A DNA stretch of 64,000 bases from Nissolia schottii (GCA_003254905.1 QANU01015372.1:26538-90537), one strand, 5' to 3'; shown: positions 38,772 to 52,500, numbered from the stretch's first letter. Numbers and translations: made by a program. Notes: generated by a model from the letters alone, not told the origin.

Positions 38772-41160
38772 TGTTGCGAGCTAAAGATTAGGGATTCAGA
38801 GAGCTAACCCTCTACGGAGGGAAAGAAGCTCATCCTCTAAAGAGAGGGAGAAACTTCCCTTGCCCAAAGGGTTTATGTAGGGGAAGCTCTCCTCACACGC
38901 CCGCATCAGCCTAAAAAGAGAAAGCTTCACGACATCCAGAGGAAGAGAAGGTCCCAGACCCAAGACTCCGAGTCCAGTTCGGCCAAGCAAAGCTAAAAGA
39001 GGAAGCAACGACTTCTCCTCTCCCAATCTACAACCAACTCCTAAATAACTGGGGAAAGATAAGTCGGGGAAGCTGTTATGCAAATTTCCCTCACTCTATT
39101 TCTATCTAAACATCCTAGCTCATCTATAAAAGCACATGACCTCAGGTCACCAAGTATCACTCATTCCCTTTCTAGAGAACTCACCTAATACTTGTGCTTA
39201 GTTGAGCGTCGGATTGCCTTTGCAGGTATTCCACTCCGTTGCACTCTCTCTAAGCAAAGAACCCGCTTGGAGCTTCCATCAAGACACCTTCCTCACCTTA
39301 TACTCATGCTCAGATAACTTTGTTCCCTATACGCATTACTTGCGAACATTGGTGCCATCTGTGGGGACTTGATACTGTCTCATAAGTGTCAGATTACCCC
39401 TTCTACAGGTGCTCTGATGGAAGCCAATAACATTGCTACAAACCCCCTCTTCCCCAAGGCCGGCAAGGGATACCACAAGAAGGAGTCGTGAACTCATAAC
39501 ACCATGAACTTGATCCCTAAGTTGGACTACCTACATCCATAATAGGGGAAAACGAAGTAGATGGCTAGGAACCTAATGGTCGACGCATCCCATCCCAAGT
39601 GGTTGTTCTGAATTCCTGGAGCATAGACCCTAATGAGGTTATCCTCAGACTCTAAGACCTCATCGACTGACAATAGCAACATCTCAAAGCTTTAGAGCAA
39701 AGAAACAAACTGAAGATAAAGGAGCAAAGAGACTAGGACCAAAGAGGGCCAATCGGAGACCTACCTCTCCACAGTGCGTGAACCACCACAGGCCTTAGGC
39801 CCAGGAAATGTCCCCTAAGCCCCCTCACGTTACTGGAATAGGGAGAGGTTCCTGTCCGCAACCCCGAGGTGGAGAAGATCCAACAGGAATCCTTTCCCTA
39901 AGCATCGACACAGAAGCCCTCCTTAACGACAGTCCCAGGTCCTGACCTGGCATTCCCAACAGTTTAAGCCAACGTGAGCCACTCAGCCAACACAGAAACT
40001 CTCTGAGGCGGACTAGAGACTCAGACTCTGAAGCTTCCATCCACTCAAACCCAAGCCGAGGCTCAATTAGGGGGCGACTGCGAAATGGGGGAGGGGATCC
40101 ATTGTGAACAATAGCCCATTCTCTAATGAGATTTTTTGCATCAAACCACCTAAAAATTACACACTTGGTTGATGACTTTGTTGATGCAAGCGCCTGACGT
40201 CGTACTTTGCAGAGCATTCCCACTAACTCTCGCAAGACCGACGAAAAAGTGGTTGTTCTCTCTACCAAAGAGGTATATTACAAGCTTCGAGGAGCTTTCC
40301 CAAAAATTCATGCTTCAATTCACTACAAGCAAAAGGCAGCCCAAGATAGCCATTAGCCTCTTGGGCATTAACAAGGGAGAGAACGAGTTGCTACAAAGCT
40401 ACTTGGAGCGTTTTTCCAAAGAAGCAAACTTGGTGGAGAGCATTACGATCAAACAAAGACTGATGACACTACGCTTTGGAGTCTATCTAGGGACCCCATT
40501 CTTAGAAGAAGTCCTCGAGTAGGAACCAAAGACGCTCGAGGAATTCAACTGAAGGGCAGAGGTGCACATCAATAAGGAAGGGGGAAGAAAAGCTCTACAT
40601 AGAAAAATCTCCATCTCCTAGGATGCTAAACCAAGAGCAGTCGAAGAAAGAAGCTTTGCTTTTAAATTCAGGAAGGCAATGGAATTGGACTGAGTAACGG
40701 TGACCCCAACGCAAATCTGGAAGGAGATGGTCAATTTTGTCTATATTCTGCCACCTAGAGTACTGCTAAGGAATATACCCAAAGGGAAGAACCTCCCTTT
40801 TTGTGAATTCTAGTCTCGTTGCCACAATACTAACAGTTGTATTGACCTTAGGGAGGCCTTGGAGGAGCCCATACAATAGGAAAAGAGCATGATGACACAA
40901 TTCATGAGGAGCAAGGGTAAGAAGCCCAAAAGGAAAAGGTCCTTTGACTCCAAAGAAGATAAAAGGAATACCCGAAGGGAAAAAAATGAGGAACCCAATT
41001 CCACAGATGGTGATGATAATGAGGGCGATAGGATCCTTAGTAAAATCAATGCCATCCCGGGTGGGTTCGCAAGTGGGGGAGAGTTTAGAGCTAAGAAGAA
41101 AAAACACCTTAAGGAGATAATGCATGGACATATTCTTGTGTACGATGAGGTTGTAAGTGT
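38772..41160 (+). mobile_element. Ty3/gypsy fossil, Tat-like: 5' LTR plus gag region
   Basis: A 577-bp LTR (38772-39348) runs from TGTTGCGAGC to TTGCGAACA and is followed directly by TTGGTGCCATCTGTGGGGAC, the primer-site phrase of Tat-type plant Ty3 elements. Downstream, plus-strand segments show gag signatures: CRAFPLTLARPTKKWLFSLP, FEELSQKFMLQF and SLLGINKGENELLQSYLERF around 40200-40420, and INAIPGGFASGG near 41045, a motif at the end of gag in this clade. Pol and the 3' LTR are absent. It is broken in several places and looks old. Confidence 0.8.
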
Positions 41161-41249
41161 ACGTCATTGTGTTGATTCATTTGCTAATTATCTCGCTGAT
41201 AGGTTTTAATTGAAGCTTTTTAATTTTAATGATGTTTAGGGTGGAGTTC

Positions 41250-41464
41250 TACTACACGTACACTAAAAATCATACACCATACATACACCTCGTATTTATA
41301 TAGATAAAATTTGTGTTTTAACTCATGTAATGTTTGTGCACTTAATTAAACATAGTTGAGAATATCATTTACAAGTTTGTAATGTTTGTGCACTAGTGAG
41401 AATAAAGTTTGTGCATTATTAATGGTGTATGTATGGGTGTATGAAACTGGGTGTACATGTAGCA
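41250..41464 (+). mobile_element. MITE family 1, copy G
   Basis: A full-length 215-bp copy with ends CTACACGTACAC and GTGTACATGTAGCA. It is the cleanest plus-oriented member and a good reference for the family. It sits just past the Tat-like fossil. Confidence 0.85.
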
Positions 41465-44140
41465 TTTTTGTTAGGGTGATTTTGAAGTTGACTACATAGT
41501 TTTGTAGGTGCCATTCTTTTTGGAACCGTCGAAAGTAAGAAGATGCTTATCTTTGTGTAGGAGAAAGCTCTCGAGGTTGATGCTCTTCGTGTTTAATACA
41601 TTTTTACTAAGAATATTGTTCTATTGTTCCATTTCGTATTAGATCCTCTTCCTTTTCATTTTATTTTTATACTTCTTTTTAGTTTTGATTATCTGTTTTT
41701 AATCTATTTATTTTTGTATTTTTTTCTTTAACATTTCTTTTAGTTGTTGATATTGTTTGAGCAAGCTTGCTGCTTACAGTACTGTTGACCATAATTACCA
41801 TTCATCCATTCATTCATCACGCTTACAAATTAGAAGTGGTGGTTAATAAAAATACCTTACAAATTTAAAATTAAACTTACTAAAAGAATTCAAGTAAAAG
41901 AATAAAGATGTTTTTTAGGTGATTCAAATGCACCCTAATTTCATACGTGTTTGGGATCCGATTGGTAAGGATTTGTAGTAAAGCGCACACAGGTAGAGTT
42001 TAAAAACAACGCAATAAAGAAAGTTAAAAGAATAATGTTATTTCTTCTTACAAATTTTTATATCAATTTTTTTAATAACTCACATGAATGATACTTAACA
42101 TTTTTGAGAATAAAATAAGAATAAAATTATTAAGTGTCATTCATTAGAGTTAATAAAAGAATTAATAAAAAGATTAATTAAAAGAAAAAATGTTTCTCAA
42201 CTACAAATAACTCAACACAAATATGGGGTCTTTTTTTGTATGCTTCGAAAAATTACAACACAAGGCTAAGGTCTAAAAATGGAAACACCAGCTTTGTCCA
42301 CAAGCAAGAGAGAAGATAAAGTTGATTAGCTTCACGAAGAGGTTACCACCTCAAATACGGGGTATGTTGGCACAACAGAAAATATTGTGACTCTTATAAT
42401 TAAGAAATTAATTTCCATGCACTATTGTCATTTAATTATCATTTAATTATGTGTTTTTATATAATAAATTTTTTAAGCAATGAGAATAAGATTGAACTAC
42501 TTTCATTTACATAATATCGCATGGTTAAATAACAGTGTGAAAAATTTTTAGATTGTCAGGACATAAAATTTAATTTCTAAAATTAATATTTAAAACGGAA
42601 AAATAGAAATAAAAATATATTTTCTAAAACTAAATCGACCCTAAAAATCTCAACTAAATTCTTTTAAGAAAAAAAAAACGACCACAAAAATAATCGGGTT
42701 GGATAACTCCTTGAATGGGAAACCCACAATTTGTAGAGCAAATAATTAATATCGTGTCAAATATCAATTATTGTCCTGTTTGGATATCTAAATGATAAAA
42801 GCACCTCCGCGTGAATTTCTAACTAGAAACATGAAATACGTCAGCAATCAAAACCTGAATATCAGACACGTCTTAGTGATTATGACCGTCGTTAGATTAT
42901 TGGATTCACCGGCTACATTGGTCTAGAGAAAAATTTCCCTTTAGAAGGGTCATTTGTGAACATGACTCACATGATCCCATTAAGCTTATAAACTTTTGGG
43001 AATGCTGATTTCTGTGTTTTCCTCAGCTGACAATGATTATGGATAGAGATTGACTTTGCCATGACTGAATTGTGAAGGCTAAGAATATTTATTAGAAGGC
43101 TAATTCTTGTTCTGATTGGCTTGTAAAAGCATAAATTTTTGAGGAAAAAATTTATTTGTTGAAATTATAAAATCTCAGGAGGAATTCATCCTCTTTTGTG
43201 TGAGGACTTTTTAGAGAATCTTCTTTTTGAGATCTTAGTCTTTTAATTAAATTAGCCTCAAGTAAAAGCAACAATGTGGAAAGAACCACGCTAGTAAATG
43301 GCAAACTTGTTCCCAGCTAATTAAGGTACTCAGATACTTGGACACTAAGTAAAAGAAAGTAAACATTGACAATGATTGCTAACCGACATGATTTTTTCTT
43401 CCTTTCACATTATATATATTGCCTTATGTCTTTCTTCTTATTTTTCTCTATGTACTTAGCTGTTGAACTGATAAGTAACGGGATCCTTTAATTTAGCAAG
43501 CCAATTTGGAGAAGGTCTGATTTTGATGTTGAGTCATTCCTGTCTAGAAAACAAGAACGATTCTCCGGGCCAAGCTTTTTAAGTTTATGAAAATTACAAA
43601 AGATTCATGTCCATGTTTCATTTTTCTCCCCCTTTTTAGGAGTTGTTATGCAGATATTACACCACGAGTAATTTTACTGGCCCAAAATTTATTCACAAAA
43701 GTATTGTCAAATTTTTTTTAAAAAAAAATTAAGGAGAACGTACGGTTAGATAATTAAACAAGATAAAATTAAAATCACTCATTTATTTAGTAGTTAAAAA
43801 TTATGTTGCACCATTCTTGACAAAATATTATGGCAATGCAATATTTTCTTTACATGAAAGTCATAGTGAAAAGACATTATAACGTGTAACTTCGGGTCAA
43901 TAACACATAATCGCTACAACCCACAACTTGCAAACTGGCAAGAATCTCTGTCTCTCCGCAATCTTCAAACTTTCAACACTAGTTTGGTACGTAAGCATTT
44001 CTCTATTATACATATAGAGGTGGTTAATTTCATTTTATTATGGATATTAGACCCATTTAGGCTTTCGGAGAGAGATGCCCAGCGCCCTTTGTTGAGAAAT
44101 ATGTGTTCTCTCAAGTACTAAGTCTTTAATACATTCAAAA
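41465..44140. other. Intergenic, AT-rich, no gene seen
   Basis: No open frame with a domain. It includes a foldback element at 42031-42204 and otherwise unique-looking sequence. The last 50 bases (44092-44140) match 55781-55830 and form the left side of the site into which the MULE at 44150 inserted. Confidence 0.5.
42031..42204. mobile_element. Foldback (MITE-like) inverted repeat
   Basis: Two AT-rich arms of about 80 bases are inverted relatives, with GAATGATACTTAA on the left and TTAAGTGTCATTC on the right forming the inner stem, and TTTTTATATCAATTTTT facing AAAAAGATTAATTAAAAG outside. Its inner stem resembles that of the foldback at 12003-12245. Class unknown. Confidence 0.55.
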
Positions 44141-44149
44141 TATTAAAAA

Positions 44150-45606
44150 GGGTTAATTAACTTTTTAGTCCCTGTAAAATGAGAAAGTTTGGTTTTAGTC
44201 CCTCGGTTGAGATTTTAGTCCCTGTAAATTTTGGAAGTTTGATTTTGGTCCCTGTGGATGTTTGGGGGTTGACAGTGATTACGTGGCAGTTAACGTTGCG
44301 GACGTGGCGTGTCACGTGGCATAACCCGGTTGTATACCTGTTCTTGATATATGACCCGACCCGGTTTTTTTTTTTTTTTTAAAAAAAATCAATTACAAAA
44401 ACCCAAATCCCCAAATCCACCCACCCCAAAATCTGAAATCCCTAAATCCACCCAACCACCACCCCTCTCCCCTGCCTCTCTGCTCCTCTCGTTTCCCCCC
44501 CACGCCCGCCATGCCCTATCGACCTTTACTAGTTCATTGACCTAGTGAGGCTTGAAGAACAGAGCAAATGCATCAAAAATCGCTCCAGATCCCTTCTCTT
44601 TACTAGTTCATCGACCTCTAGTAGTTTCCTTGCCCTATCAACCATGTCCCCTCATACCAAGCATTGCGGTGCTATCACCATTACATTCTCCTTGTACCTT
44701 CTTCTCTTCGCAGTGAACTCGTCCATGGCAATTGAGTCCTCAAAAGCAGAGGAACCCTCACCTCCACCAGATCCATTCAAGCTACTCCAGATTATCCTAA
44801 ACCTTAACGAAACCTTCCCTCACCCGATCCCAATCTCCACACACCGATCCTCTCTAAGGACCTTCCAATCAGCCAGTCCACACACATCTAGGCCCGGATC
44901 CACCTTCCCCGCGAAGCACTGGATCACAACCCCCTCGCCACAAGCTCCCCCTCATTGTCTTCTACCACGGCGGCGGCTTCATCTTCTACAGTGCTGCCTC
45001 CACTTACTTCCATGGCTTCTGCGTCTGCATGGCCAAGGCACCAGATCCATCATCGTTTCTGTCGAGTACTTCCTCACGCCAGAGCCTTCGAAGACTCTGT
45101 GGAGGCACTGCGTTGGATCAGAGACTCCGACGGACGAGAGAGAGGGACGACGAACGATAGAGATGAGGGAGAAGACAGGCGACGTGGGGAGAGGTGCAAA
45201 GAGGCAGGGGAAGAGGAGCATGGCAGGCGTGGGGAAGACGACGGGGGGAAACGGAGAGGAACAGAGAGGCAGGGGGAGAGGGGTGGTGGTTGGGTGGATT
45301 TAGGGATTTCAGATTTTGGGTGGGTGGATTTGGGGATTTGGGTTTTGGTAATTGATATTTTTTATTTTATTTAAAAATCGGGTCGGGTCATATATCAAGG
45401 ACGGGTATACAACCGGGTTATGCCACGTGGCGAGTCCACGTGGCACGCCACGTCCGCAACGTTAACTGCCACGTCATCACCGTCAACCCCCAAACATCTA
45501 CAGGGACCAAAATCAAACTTCCAAAATTTACAGGGACTAAAATCTCTACTGAGGGACTAAAACCAAACTTTCTCATTTTACAGGGGCTAAAATACTTAAT
45601 TAACCC
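44150..45606. mobile_element. Pack-MULE (Mutator-like, nonautonomous) with captured gene fragment
   Basis: Terminal inverted repeats of about 230 bp (44150-44382 and 45374-45606) begin GGGTTAATTAA and share TCCCTGTAAATTTTGGAAG, TGGCAGTTAACGTTGCGGAC and CATAACCCGGTTGTATAC. TATTAAAAA flanks both ends (44141-44149, 45607-45615), a perfect 9-bp target duplication. There is no transposase; the roughly 1 kb between the arms is GC-richer than its surroundings and contains a carboxylesterase gene fragment. Long arms, 9-bp duplication and captured host sequence define a Pack-MULE. A related repeat at 55781-55860 shows the empty site with a single TATTAAAAA. Confidence 0.93.
44640..45130 (+). pseudogene. 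Captured carboxylesterase (CXE-type) fragment in the Pack-MULE
   Basis: Two parts of a plant CXE alpha/beta-hydrolase are visible on the plus strand. The first reads EPSPPPDPFKLLQIILNLN, the usual N-terminal stretch. The second, in a different frame, reads KLPLIVFYHGGGFIFYSA with the HGGG oxyanion-hole motif at 44966-44977, then IIVSVEYFLTPEP and FEDSVEALRWIRDS, which again lie in different frames. The catalytic Ser (GxSxG), Asp and His regions are absent. It is a 5'-biased fragment carried by the transposon, so it cannot make a working esterase. GA-rich low-complexity sequence follows from about 45120. Confidence 0.82.
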
Positions 45607-45628
45607 TATTAAAAATCTCAAAACATTT

Positions 45629-48582
45629 TGTAACATCCCGCTTTTTTCCTTTAGTATAGATTTCATAAATTAAGTAAGGGAACAAGCCCTCACACAAGCT
45701 TTTATGTCAAAATGTCTGTAGAGGAAATTCTGCTCAGTTTCGTAAAATTCTGCAGACACTAAAACGGATCCTTTTTGTCCTCTAAGTGCAACGGTGTATC
45801 TAAGGTATATGTAAAATATAAGGTCACGGAAGAAAGTTCACAAATACCTTAGATTAACTCAATTCTTACACAAGAAAAATTAGTAGATCATAAGGATGTA
45901 ATCAGAATATTTTTTGGATAATCATACGCGAAATACTGAGAACGAAAATTACAAAACCTGATCAAAATTGATCTACCAGAGACCCTTAATTCTCGGCCAC
46001 ACAAGTGGCCAAGACAGAAGACCATTGCATGGCCAAGAAGTGGCCAAATGGCCAAGTCAACAAGTCAAATGGTGAGTCATAGTAATGAGTCACCATTGCT
46101 TAGGTCATGGATGACATAATCTTAGGGGTAAAATGGTAAATTGGCCCAAGGACATTTTGGGAAAGTGAATTCGTGGCTTGGCGTATAAATACTCCTAGGA
46201 ATCTGAAAATTTGGAGGAAAAATGGAAAATCTTGCCAAGACTCTGTCCGATCACGCAATCAACGGTTATTCAGTTAATTCGGAGACCTAGAGACTTCCTA
46301 CACTAAACCTTGACAAAGTTCTCACATAACTCCCTAACCTTAACCCACAAAAAGCCCTCATAATCCCTAGAGAAATCTTGGAAGAAAATCAGCCCAAGAA
46401 GAGCTAGGAAGCATCATCGTTGGAGAAAAGGCCAAAGGAAGCAGCAGAAACCGTAGTCGGACGCAAAAACGTGGGTAACCGACTTATCCGCTGTCTATGT
46501 GGTTCCATGTTAGATATATATGCGGTTAGGATGCCTTTTATGTGACTTTGATTTATATATATGTGGTTGATGATTGTCTGGATCTGTTGGTGTTGTTTGT
46601 GATTCTATCAGAAGTTAGGAAAGCCTAAGCTGAAATTAGGACTATGACACGATTTTGGTAGAAACTGTATGGTGAGATTTTTATCATGAAAAACTAATGT
46701 CATTTTTGGATTCTACACGAAAAATTGAGTGGGGATGTCAAATTTCATGATTTTTGGAGTCCCCGATGAATTTCTCAGCAAACAGGCAAAAAATAATTAT
46801 TTTAGGATATAAGGGCAAAACGGAAATTTCGTGTTTTGGGCTGAAAAAATGGGTTGGTTTTCAGAAAATATGGGTTTATAACTATCAAAAAACTTAAGGG
46901 CAAGTCTTGAGTCCATCGGGTTTTTTAGAACAAAAATTCCAAAGAAAACATGGCGTTTACGAGGGCGAAATGGTAATTTTGAAAAGAGGGGCAAAACTGG
47001 AATTTTGTGCAGTGGGGTTCAGAATCTGGGTTTTTAGACATGAAAAATGATCTTAGGGCTACCAAAAACCTTGGGGTAAGGTCTTGGACCTCTCTGGTTT
47101 ATGGTCGCTAATCTCTAACAGAAATCAGACGCCTGTTTTGTTGATTGTGGATTTACATTTGTTTATGTTTATGAAGATAGTGAGTATGAAATTATGTTAT
47201 CTATATGTGTTAAAAATGATGGGAAATATTAGGAGGAACTCTCTTGACATGAAGCATGAGTAACCATGCAGAACATGGAAAATTGTAAGACTTGAAACTG
47301 AATTTCGTCAGGTATGCGCTGAGCGGCCTTGTGCGCTGAGCGGACTAGGGCTTGCGTTGAGCGGCCTGACTGAAGATTCAGGGTTACATAATTTAACGAA
47401 AATCTTTCCAGACCACTTGCAACTATCCATGGATCCGCTAAATATTATTAATGAACAGTTTTGATATATCTACGAGTTAAGTGACATAACATGTGTTAAA
47501 TGTTTATGATGATAGGAGGTTATATACTACTGTCATATAATGATGATTGTTTGATATGATGTATGTTAGATGCTTATAATTATGTGGTGTTATATGTTAG
47601 GATATAAGATGATGATCTTTCAATGACTATGATGAAGATGATGACATGAGCTATAATGTTATAATTGTTGCTTTAAGATGATGAATGGATATGATTGCTT
47701 TAAGATGATGATGAACAGTGTTTATTATATATGAAATGTTGCATCAAATACTGAGTTGTGCCCATGATGATGATGACGATGATGATGGGAAAAACCCCCA
47801 TTTAGAAGGGCCGGGGGCTCGGCTTTTGGGGAAGGTCTTAGTCCCGGTCGAGTCGTAGGTCCGACCCCACTGGCATCCTTTTGATGGTCACCTCAGTCGT
47901 GGTTGGTGAGAATTACGGGGTCAAGACCCGACAGGTGAGACCCTTCAAGTTAGCGCGACCTGGCCGCCACGATGCGAGCTGAAAGTGTGGTTGTAGTGGT
48001 GTGGCAGTAGCTGCAAGGGACGAGGGCGGAACTGCTAATAAGGCGTCCCTTATACCACGGGAGTAAAATGATTTTCAACAAAATGATGATGATTTTGATA
48101 CCGTAGTGTATCTATGTGGAATTGTATGACAGTATATGAGTTAGGGACTAGACTAGCAGACAGATGACGTAGATAATTAAGAATATGTTCCCTAATCACC
48201 TAGTAATATAGATAAAGCTGCTCAAGCTTAGTATGGATATTAATAACTAGTAGGACTATAGTGTAACTGTGACACCTAAAGACCCCTGAGCAGTTACGAC
48301 GATTAAGGTTTCCCACTGAGAACACAGTGTTCTCATCCCCCACTCCTTTTATGGTTCTAGGCGAGCACGACAAGGATGCAGAGGACGTCAGAACAGTGCA
48401 AGCAATACAAGGACGAGCAGCACGGAAGAAGATGGACAGAGGAATAAGGAAAACAGAGCTACGATAGAGATCTCGCACTAGTCCTTAGTCAGCAGGCTAT
48501 ATGCGTGTACTACTATGTAATTGTACGTAACATCTATAATATTACATGTGTAACTATTTGTGAATATATGGCATAGACCTTT
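45629..48582 (+). mobile_element. LTR-derived block (TGTAACATCCCG start)
   Basis: It starts TGTAACATCCCGCTTTTTTCC, as in the fragment at 735-927. The body is noncoding: repeated AAGTGGCCAA phrases (45995-46070), a GCGCTGAGCGG cluster (47315-47370), a GATGAT tract (47766-47790), and a GAACACAGTGTTCTCATCCCCCACTCC block near 48318. The right part ends where the Ty3 element at 48583 begins. Whether it resumes beyond that element is unclear. Confidence 0.6.
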
Positions 48583-49550
48583 TGATATGAACCTCTAGAG
48601 GAATTTGGTCCAATCTTCACGGCTTAGGCAAAACAAAAGGAATTCAAGTAAAACGAATAATTGAAAAGAGGGATATGAGCAAACACTCCAGATTTGGAAA
48701 GGAAAAATTGGGAGTGACAGACCCTAAGTTGTAGAGTTCAATGACCTGACAATTGTAATTAGCCAACCAACGTTAAAGGGAAACGTGACCTGCTAATTAG
48801 ACGATTGTCCAACCACGAACACAATTAAACCAAACCACACAACAACGCACCTGGGTTGAAGCACGAATTGGGGGCTTTTGGAAGTTTGAATCACCAACCT
48901 TATAAAGAAGATTGACAAGACAAGGTCTCACAAGAGCAAAAGAAGATATAATAAAAACTCTCACAATGGGAGAAAGAATTCTGAAAATTCAGATTGTATT
49001 TCACTTCAAGGATGCTTTCTGAATTACAAAGTTCTCCTATTTATAGGACTTATTAGAACCCTTTCAAATCACCACTATTCAGAAATTTATTGGCCACTAT
49101 TTAACATTGATTACCCACTACATTATTAGCCACTAAAACCCATGCACTAAAATTCCACCTTCCAAAGTTAAATGCTCCACTAATAAAAGCTGTTAACTTC
49201 ACCAACGAAAATGACCACCTAAAAGACTTCGTTTGGTCTTCTTGTCTTCATGGAAGTTGAAGCATTTTGTCTTAGCTTTCAAATGGCACCGGTTTCATCT
49301 TAATTGGATCACTACAGCCCAAGTTATGACCCAATTATCACAAACTGCTCAGAGTCCAGCAACAACATTATTTAATTGGGCTTGGATGATCATTACTTCT
49401 TTTGGACTTGTATTTTCGGATTGCCATTGATTATTTGGAGCCAATATTTCTTTATTAACTATTTCTTGTATTCTTCTCATCTTTCCCCTTGTCATTGGGC
49501 CCCCATTTACTTGGACTTGGTCAATTGACTTGATGGCTGAGTTCATATCA
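48583..49550 (-). repeat. 3' LTR of the Ty3/gypsy element
   Basis: 968 bp from TGATATGAACCTCTAGAGG to GTTCATATCA. It contains the final codons of the gag-pol frame (from 49349 upward), so coding and LTR sequence overlap by about 200 bp. Confidence 0.92.
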
Positions 49551-52500
49551 TCCTCCCCTTCTTCGAAAGGAGTCGTCCTCGACTCTTCAAAATCTGCATC
49601 AAAATAAGGGGACAAATCAGAAACATTGAATGTTGCACTCACACCATATTCACCTGGCAGCTCAAGCTTGTAGGCATTGTCGTTGATCTTTTCAAGAACC
49701 CGAAAAGGTCCATCTCCCCTTGGCATGAGTTTTGATTTTCTTTTATCAGGAAATCTTTCTTTTCGAAAATGCAGCCAAACTAAATCTCCTGGCTCAAAAA
49801 TCATTTGCTTTCTTCCTTTGTTTGCACGGTTGACATACTTCTGAGTCATTCTTTCAATATTTTGTTTGGCCTTTTCATGAATTTGTTTAACAATTTCTGC
49901 CCGTTTCTTCCCGTCCAAGTTAACTCTTTCCTTCAAAGGCAAAGGGACCAAGTCAATAGGTGCTAGAGGATTGATGCCATAGACAATTTCAAAGGGTGAA
50001 AATTTGGTTGTAGAATGAACAGCCCTATTGTAAGCAAACTCCACATGTGGCAAGCATTCTTCCCAATTCTTCAAGTTCTTCTTGACTACTATTCTCAGTA
50101 AGGCCGAAAGTGTTCTGTTCACAACTTCCGTCTGCCCATCAGTTTGTGGATGACTTGATGTGGAAAACAACAATCTAGTTCCGAGCTTGCCCCATAATGT
50201 CTTCCAAAAGTAGCTTAAGAATTTAGCATCTCGGTCAGACACAATGGTCCGTGGCATTCCATGTAACCTCACAATTTCCCTAAAGAACAAGGTAGCAATA
50301 TTTGAAGCATCATCAACTTTATTACAAGGAATGAAATGTGACATCTTAGAAAATCGATCAACAACAACAAAGATAGAATCTCTTCCCTTCTTGGATCTGG
50401 GCAATCCTAGAACAAAATCCATAGAAAGATCTTCCCAAGGTGCTGTTGGAATAGGCAGGGGTGTGTACAATCCATGGGGATTAGTCCTAGATTTTGCCTT
50501 GTGGCACACAATGCAACTTTTCACAATTTTCTCAACATCCCTACGCATCCTTGGCCAATAGAAATGCTCATTTAGCACAGCAAGAGTTTTAGCAATGCCA
50601 AAATGTCCCATTAGTCCACCTGAATGAGATTCTTTCAACAAAAGCAAACGCATAGAGCATTTAGGAATGCAAAGCTTATCAATGAAGAACAAGAATCCAT
50701 CATGCAAGAAAAATTTATTCCAACCAGAATTATGCTTGCAATGATTAAAAGCTTCACCAAAATCTGAATCATTTGCATATAATTCTTTGATGAATTCAAA
50801 ACCAAGCAATTTAGCATCTAACATGGAAAGAAGGACATTCCTACGTGATAAAGCATCAGCAACAACATTTTCTTTTCCTTTCTTATGCTTAATCACATAT
50901 GGAAATGATTCAATGAATTCAATCCATTTAGCATGCCTACGGTTCAATTTACTTTGACTCTTAATATGCTTAAGTGACTCATGGTCAGAATGAATAACAA
51001 ACTCTTTTGGCCACAAATAATGTTGCCAAGTTTCTAACACTCTAACTAATGCATACAATTCTTTATCATATGTTGGATAGTTTAGAGTGGGTCCACTTAG
51101 CTTTTCACTGAAATATGCAATGGGCTTACCTTCTTGCATGATTACACCTCCTATGCCAATTCCACTAGCATCACATTCAATTTCAAAAGTCTTACCAAAA
51201 TCTGGAAGGGCTAGTAATGGTGCGCTTATGAGTTTGTCTTTGAGGTTTTGGAAAGCTTTCTCTTGAGTATCTCCCCACTTAAATGGAACATTCTTCTTTG
51301 TCAATTCATTCAGAGGGGCTGCTATAGTGCTGAAATCCCTCACAAACCGCCTATAGAAACTTGCAAGACCATGGAAACTTCTCACTTGTCCAACATTAGT
51401 GGGTGTTGGCCATTCTTGGATGGCTTTGACTTTCTCTTCATCCATTGTTATACCTGCATTACTTACAACAAAGCCAAGAAAAACAATCTTATCTGTGCAA
51501 AAATCACATTTTTCCAAGTTGCCAAACAATCGTTCTTTTCTCAGCACCCCAAGAACTTGTTTAAGATGTTCAACATGTTCTTCTAATGTTTTGCTGTACA
51601 CAAGAATATCATCAAAATAAACTACCACAAATTTTCCAATGTATGCACGCAAGACATGATTCATCAACCTCATGAATGTGCTTGGCGCATTTGTTAATCC
51701 AAAAGGCATGACCAACCATTCATAAAGTCCATGTTTAGTCTTAAATGCGGTTTTCCATTCATCTCCTTCTTTCATTCTAATTTGATGGTAGCCACTTTTC
51801 AAATCAATTTTGGAAAAGATAATAGAACCACATAATTCATCAAGCATATCATCTAACCTAGGAATAGGATGGCGATACCTTATGGTTATGTTATTGATGG
51901 CTCTACAATCTATGCACATCCTCCATGTTCCATCCTTTTTGGGCACAAGTAGGATTGGAACTGCACAAGGACTGAGACTTTCTCTCACATATCCTTTGTC
52001 CATCAATTCTTGGACTTGTCTTTGAATCTCCTTGGTTTCTTCTGGATTTGTGCGATATGCTGGACGGTTAGGCAATGAGGATCCAGGAATTAGATCAATT
52101 TGATGTTCTATTCCTCTTACTGGTGGCAATCCCGGTGGTATCTCATTGGGAAAGACATCATCATATTCCTGCAAAAGAGATGAAATCGCACTAGGCAAAG
52201 ATGTTACATCATTAGTGCTCAACATTGCCTCCTTGTACAAAAGAACTAGGAGGGTTTGGTGACAGTTCAAGGCTTGCTTAACATCACTCTTTCTTGCCAA
52301 TAGCAAACTTTTCTCTTTGTCTTCTTTTTCTCTTTTTTCTCTCAAGTTCTCCTCTTGTTTTCCACTCATTATTTTTGTTTTCTCATTTTCTTTCTCTTTT
52401 TTTCTTCTCTCACTCTCATTTTTCTTTTTTCTCTTTATTTGATCTTCTAAAATCTGTTTAGGTGCCATGGGACGAAGGGTGATAGGTTCCCCTTTTAGTA

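Noticed and set aside
44545-45303. 252-codon frame in the Pack-MULE as a functional gene
   Set aside because: Only its first part follows the carboxylesterase frame; it then leaves that frame, lacks the catalytic triad regions and ends in GA-rich low complexity.
47766-47790. GATGAT tract as a CRISPR- or satellite-like array
   Set aside because: Simple trinucleotide expansion in LTR DNA, with no spaced repeats. No CRISPR array is expected or seen.
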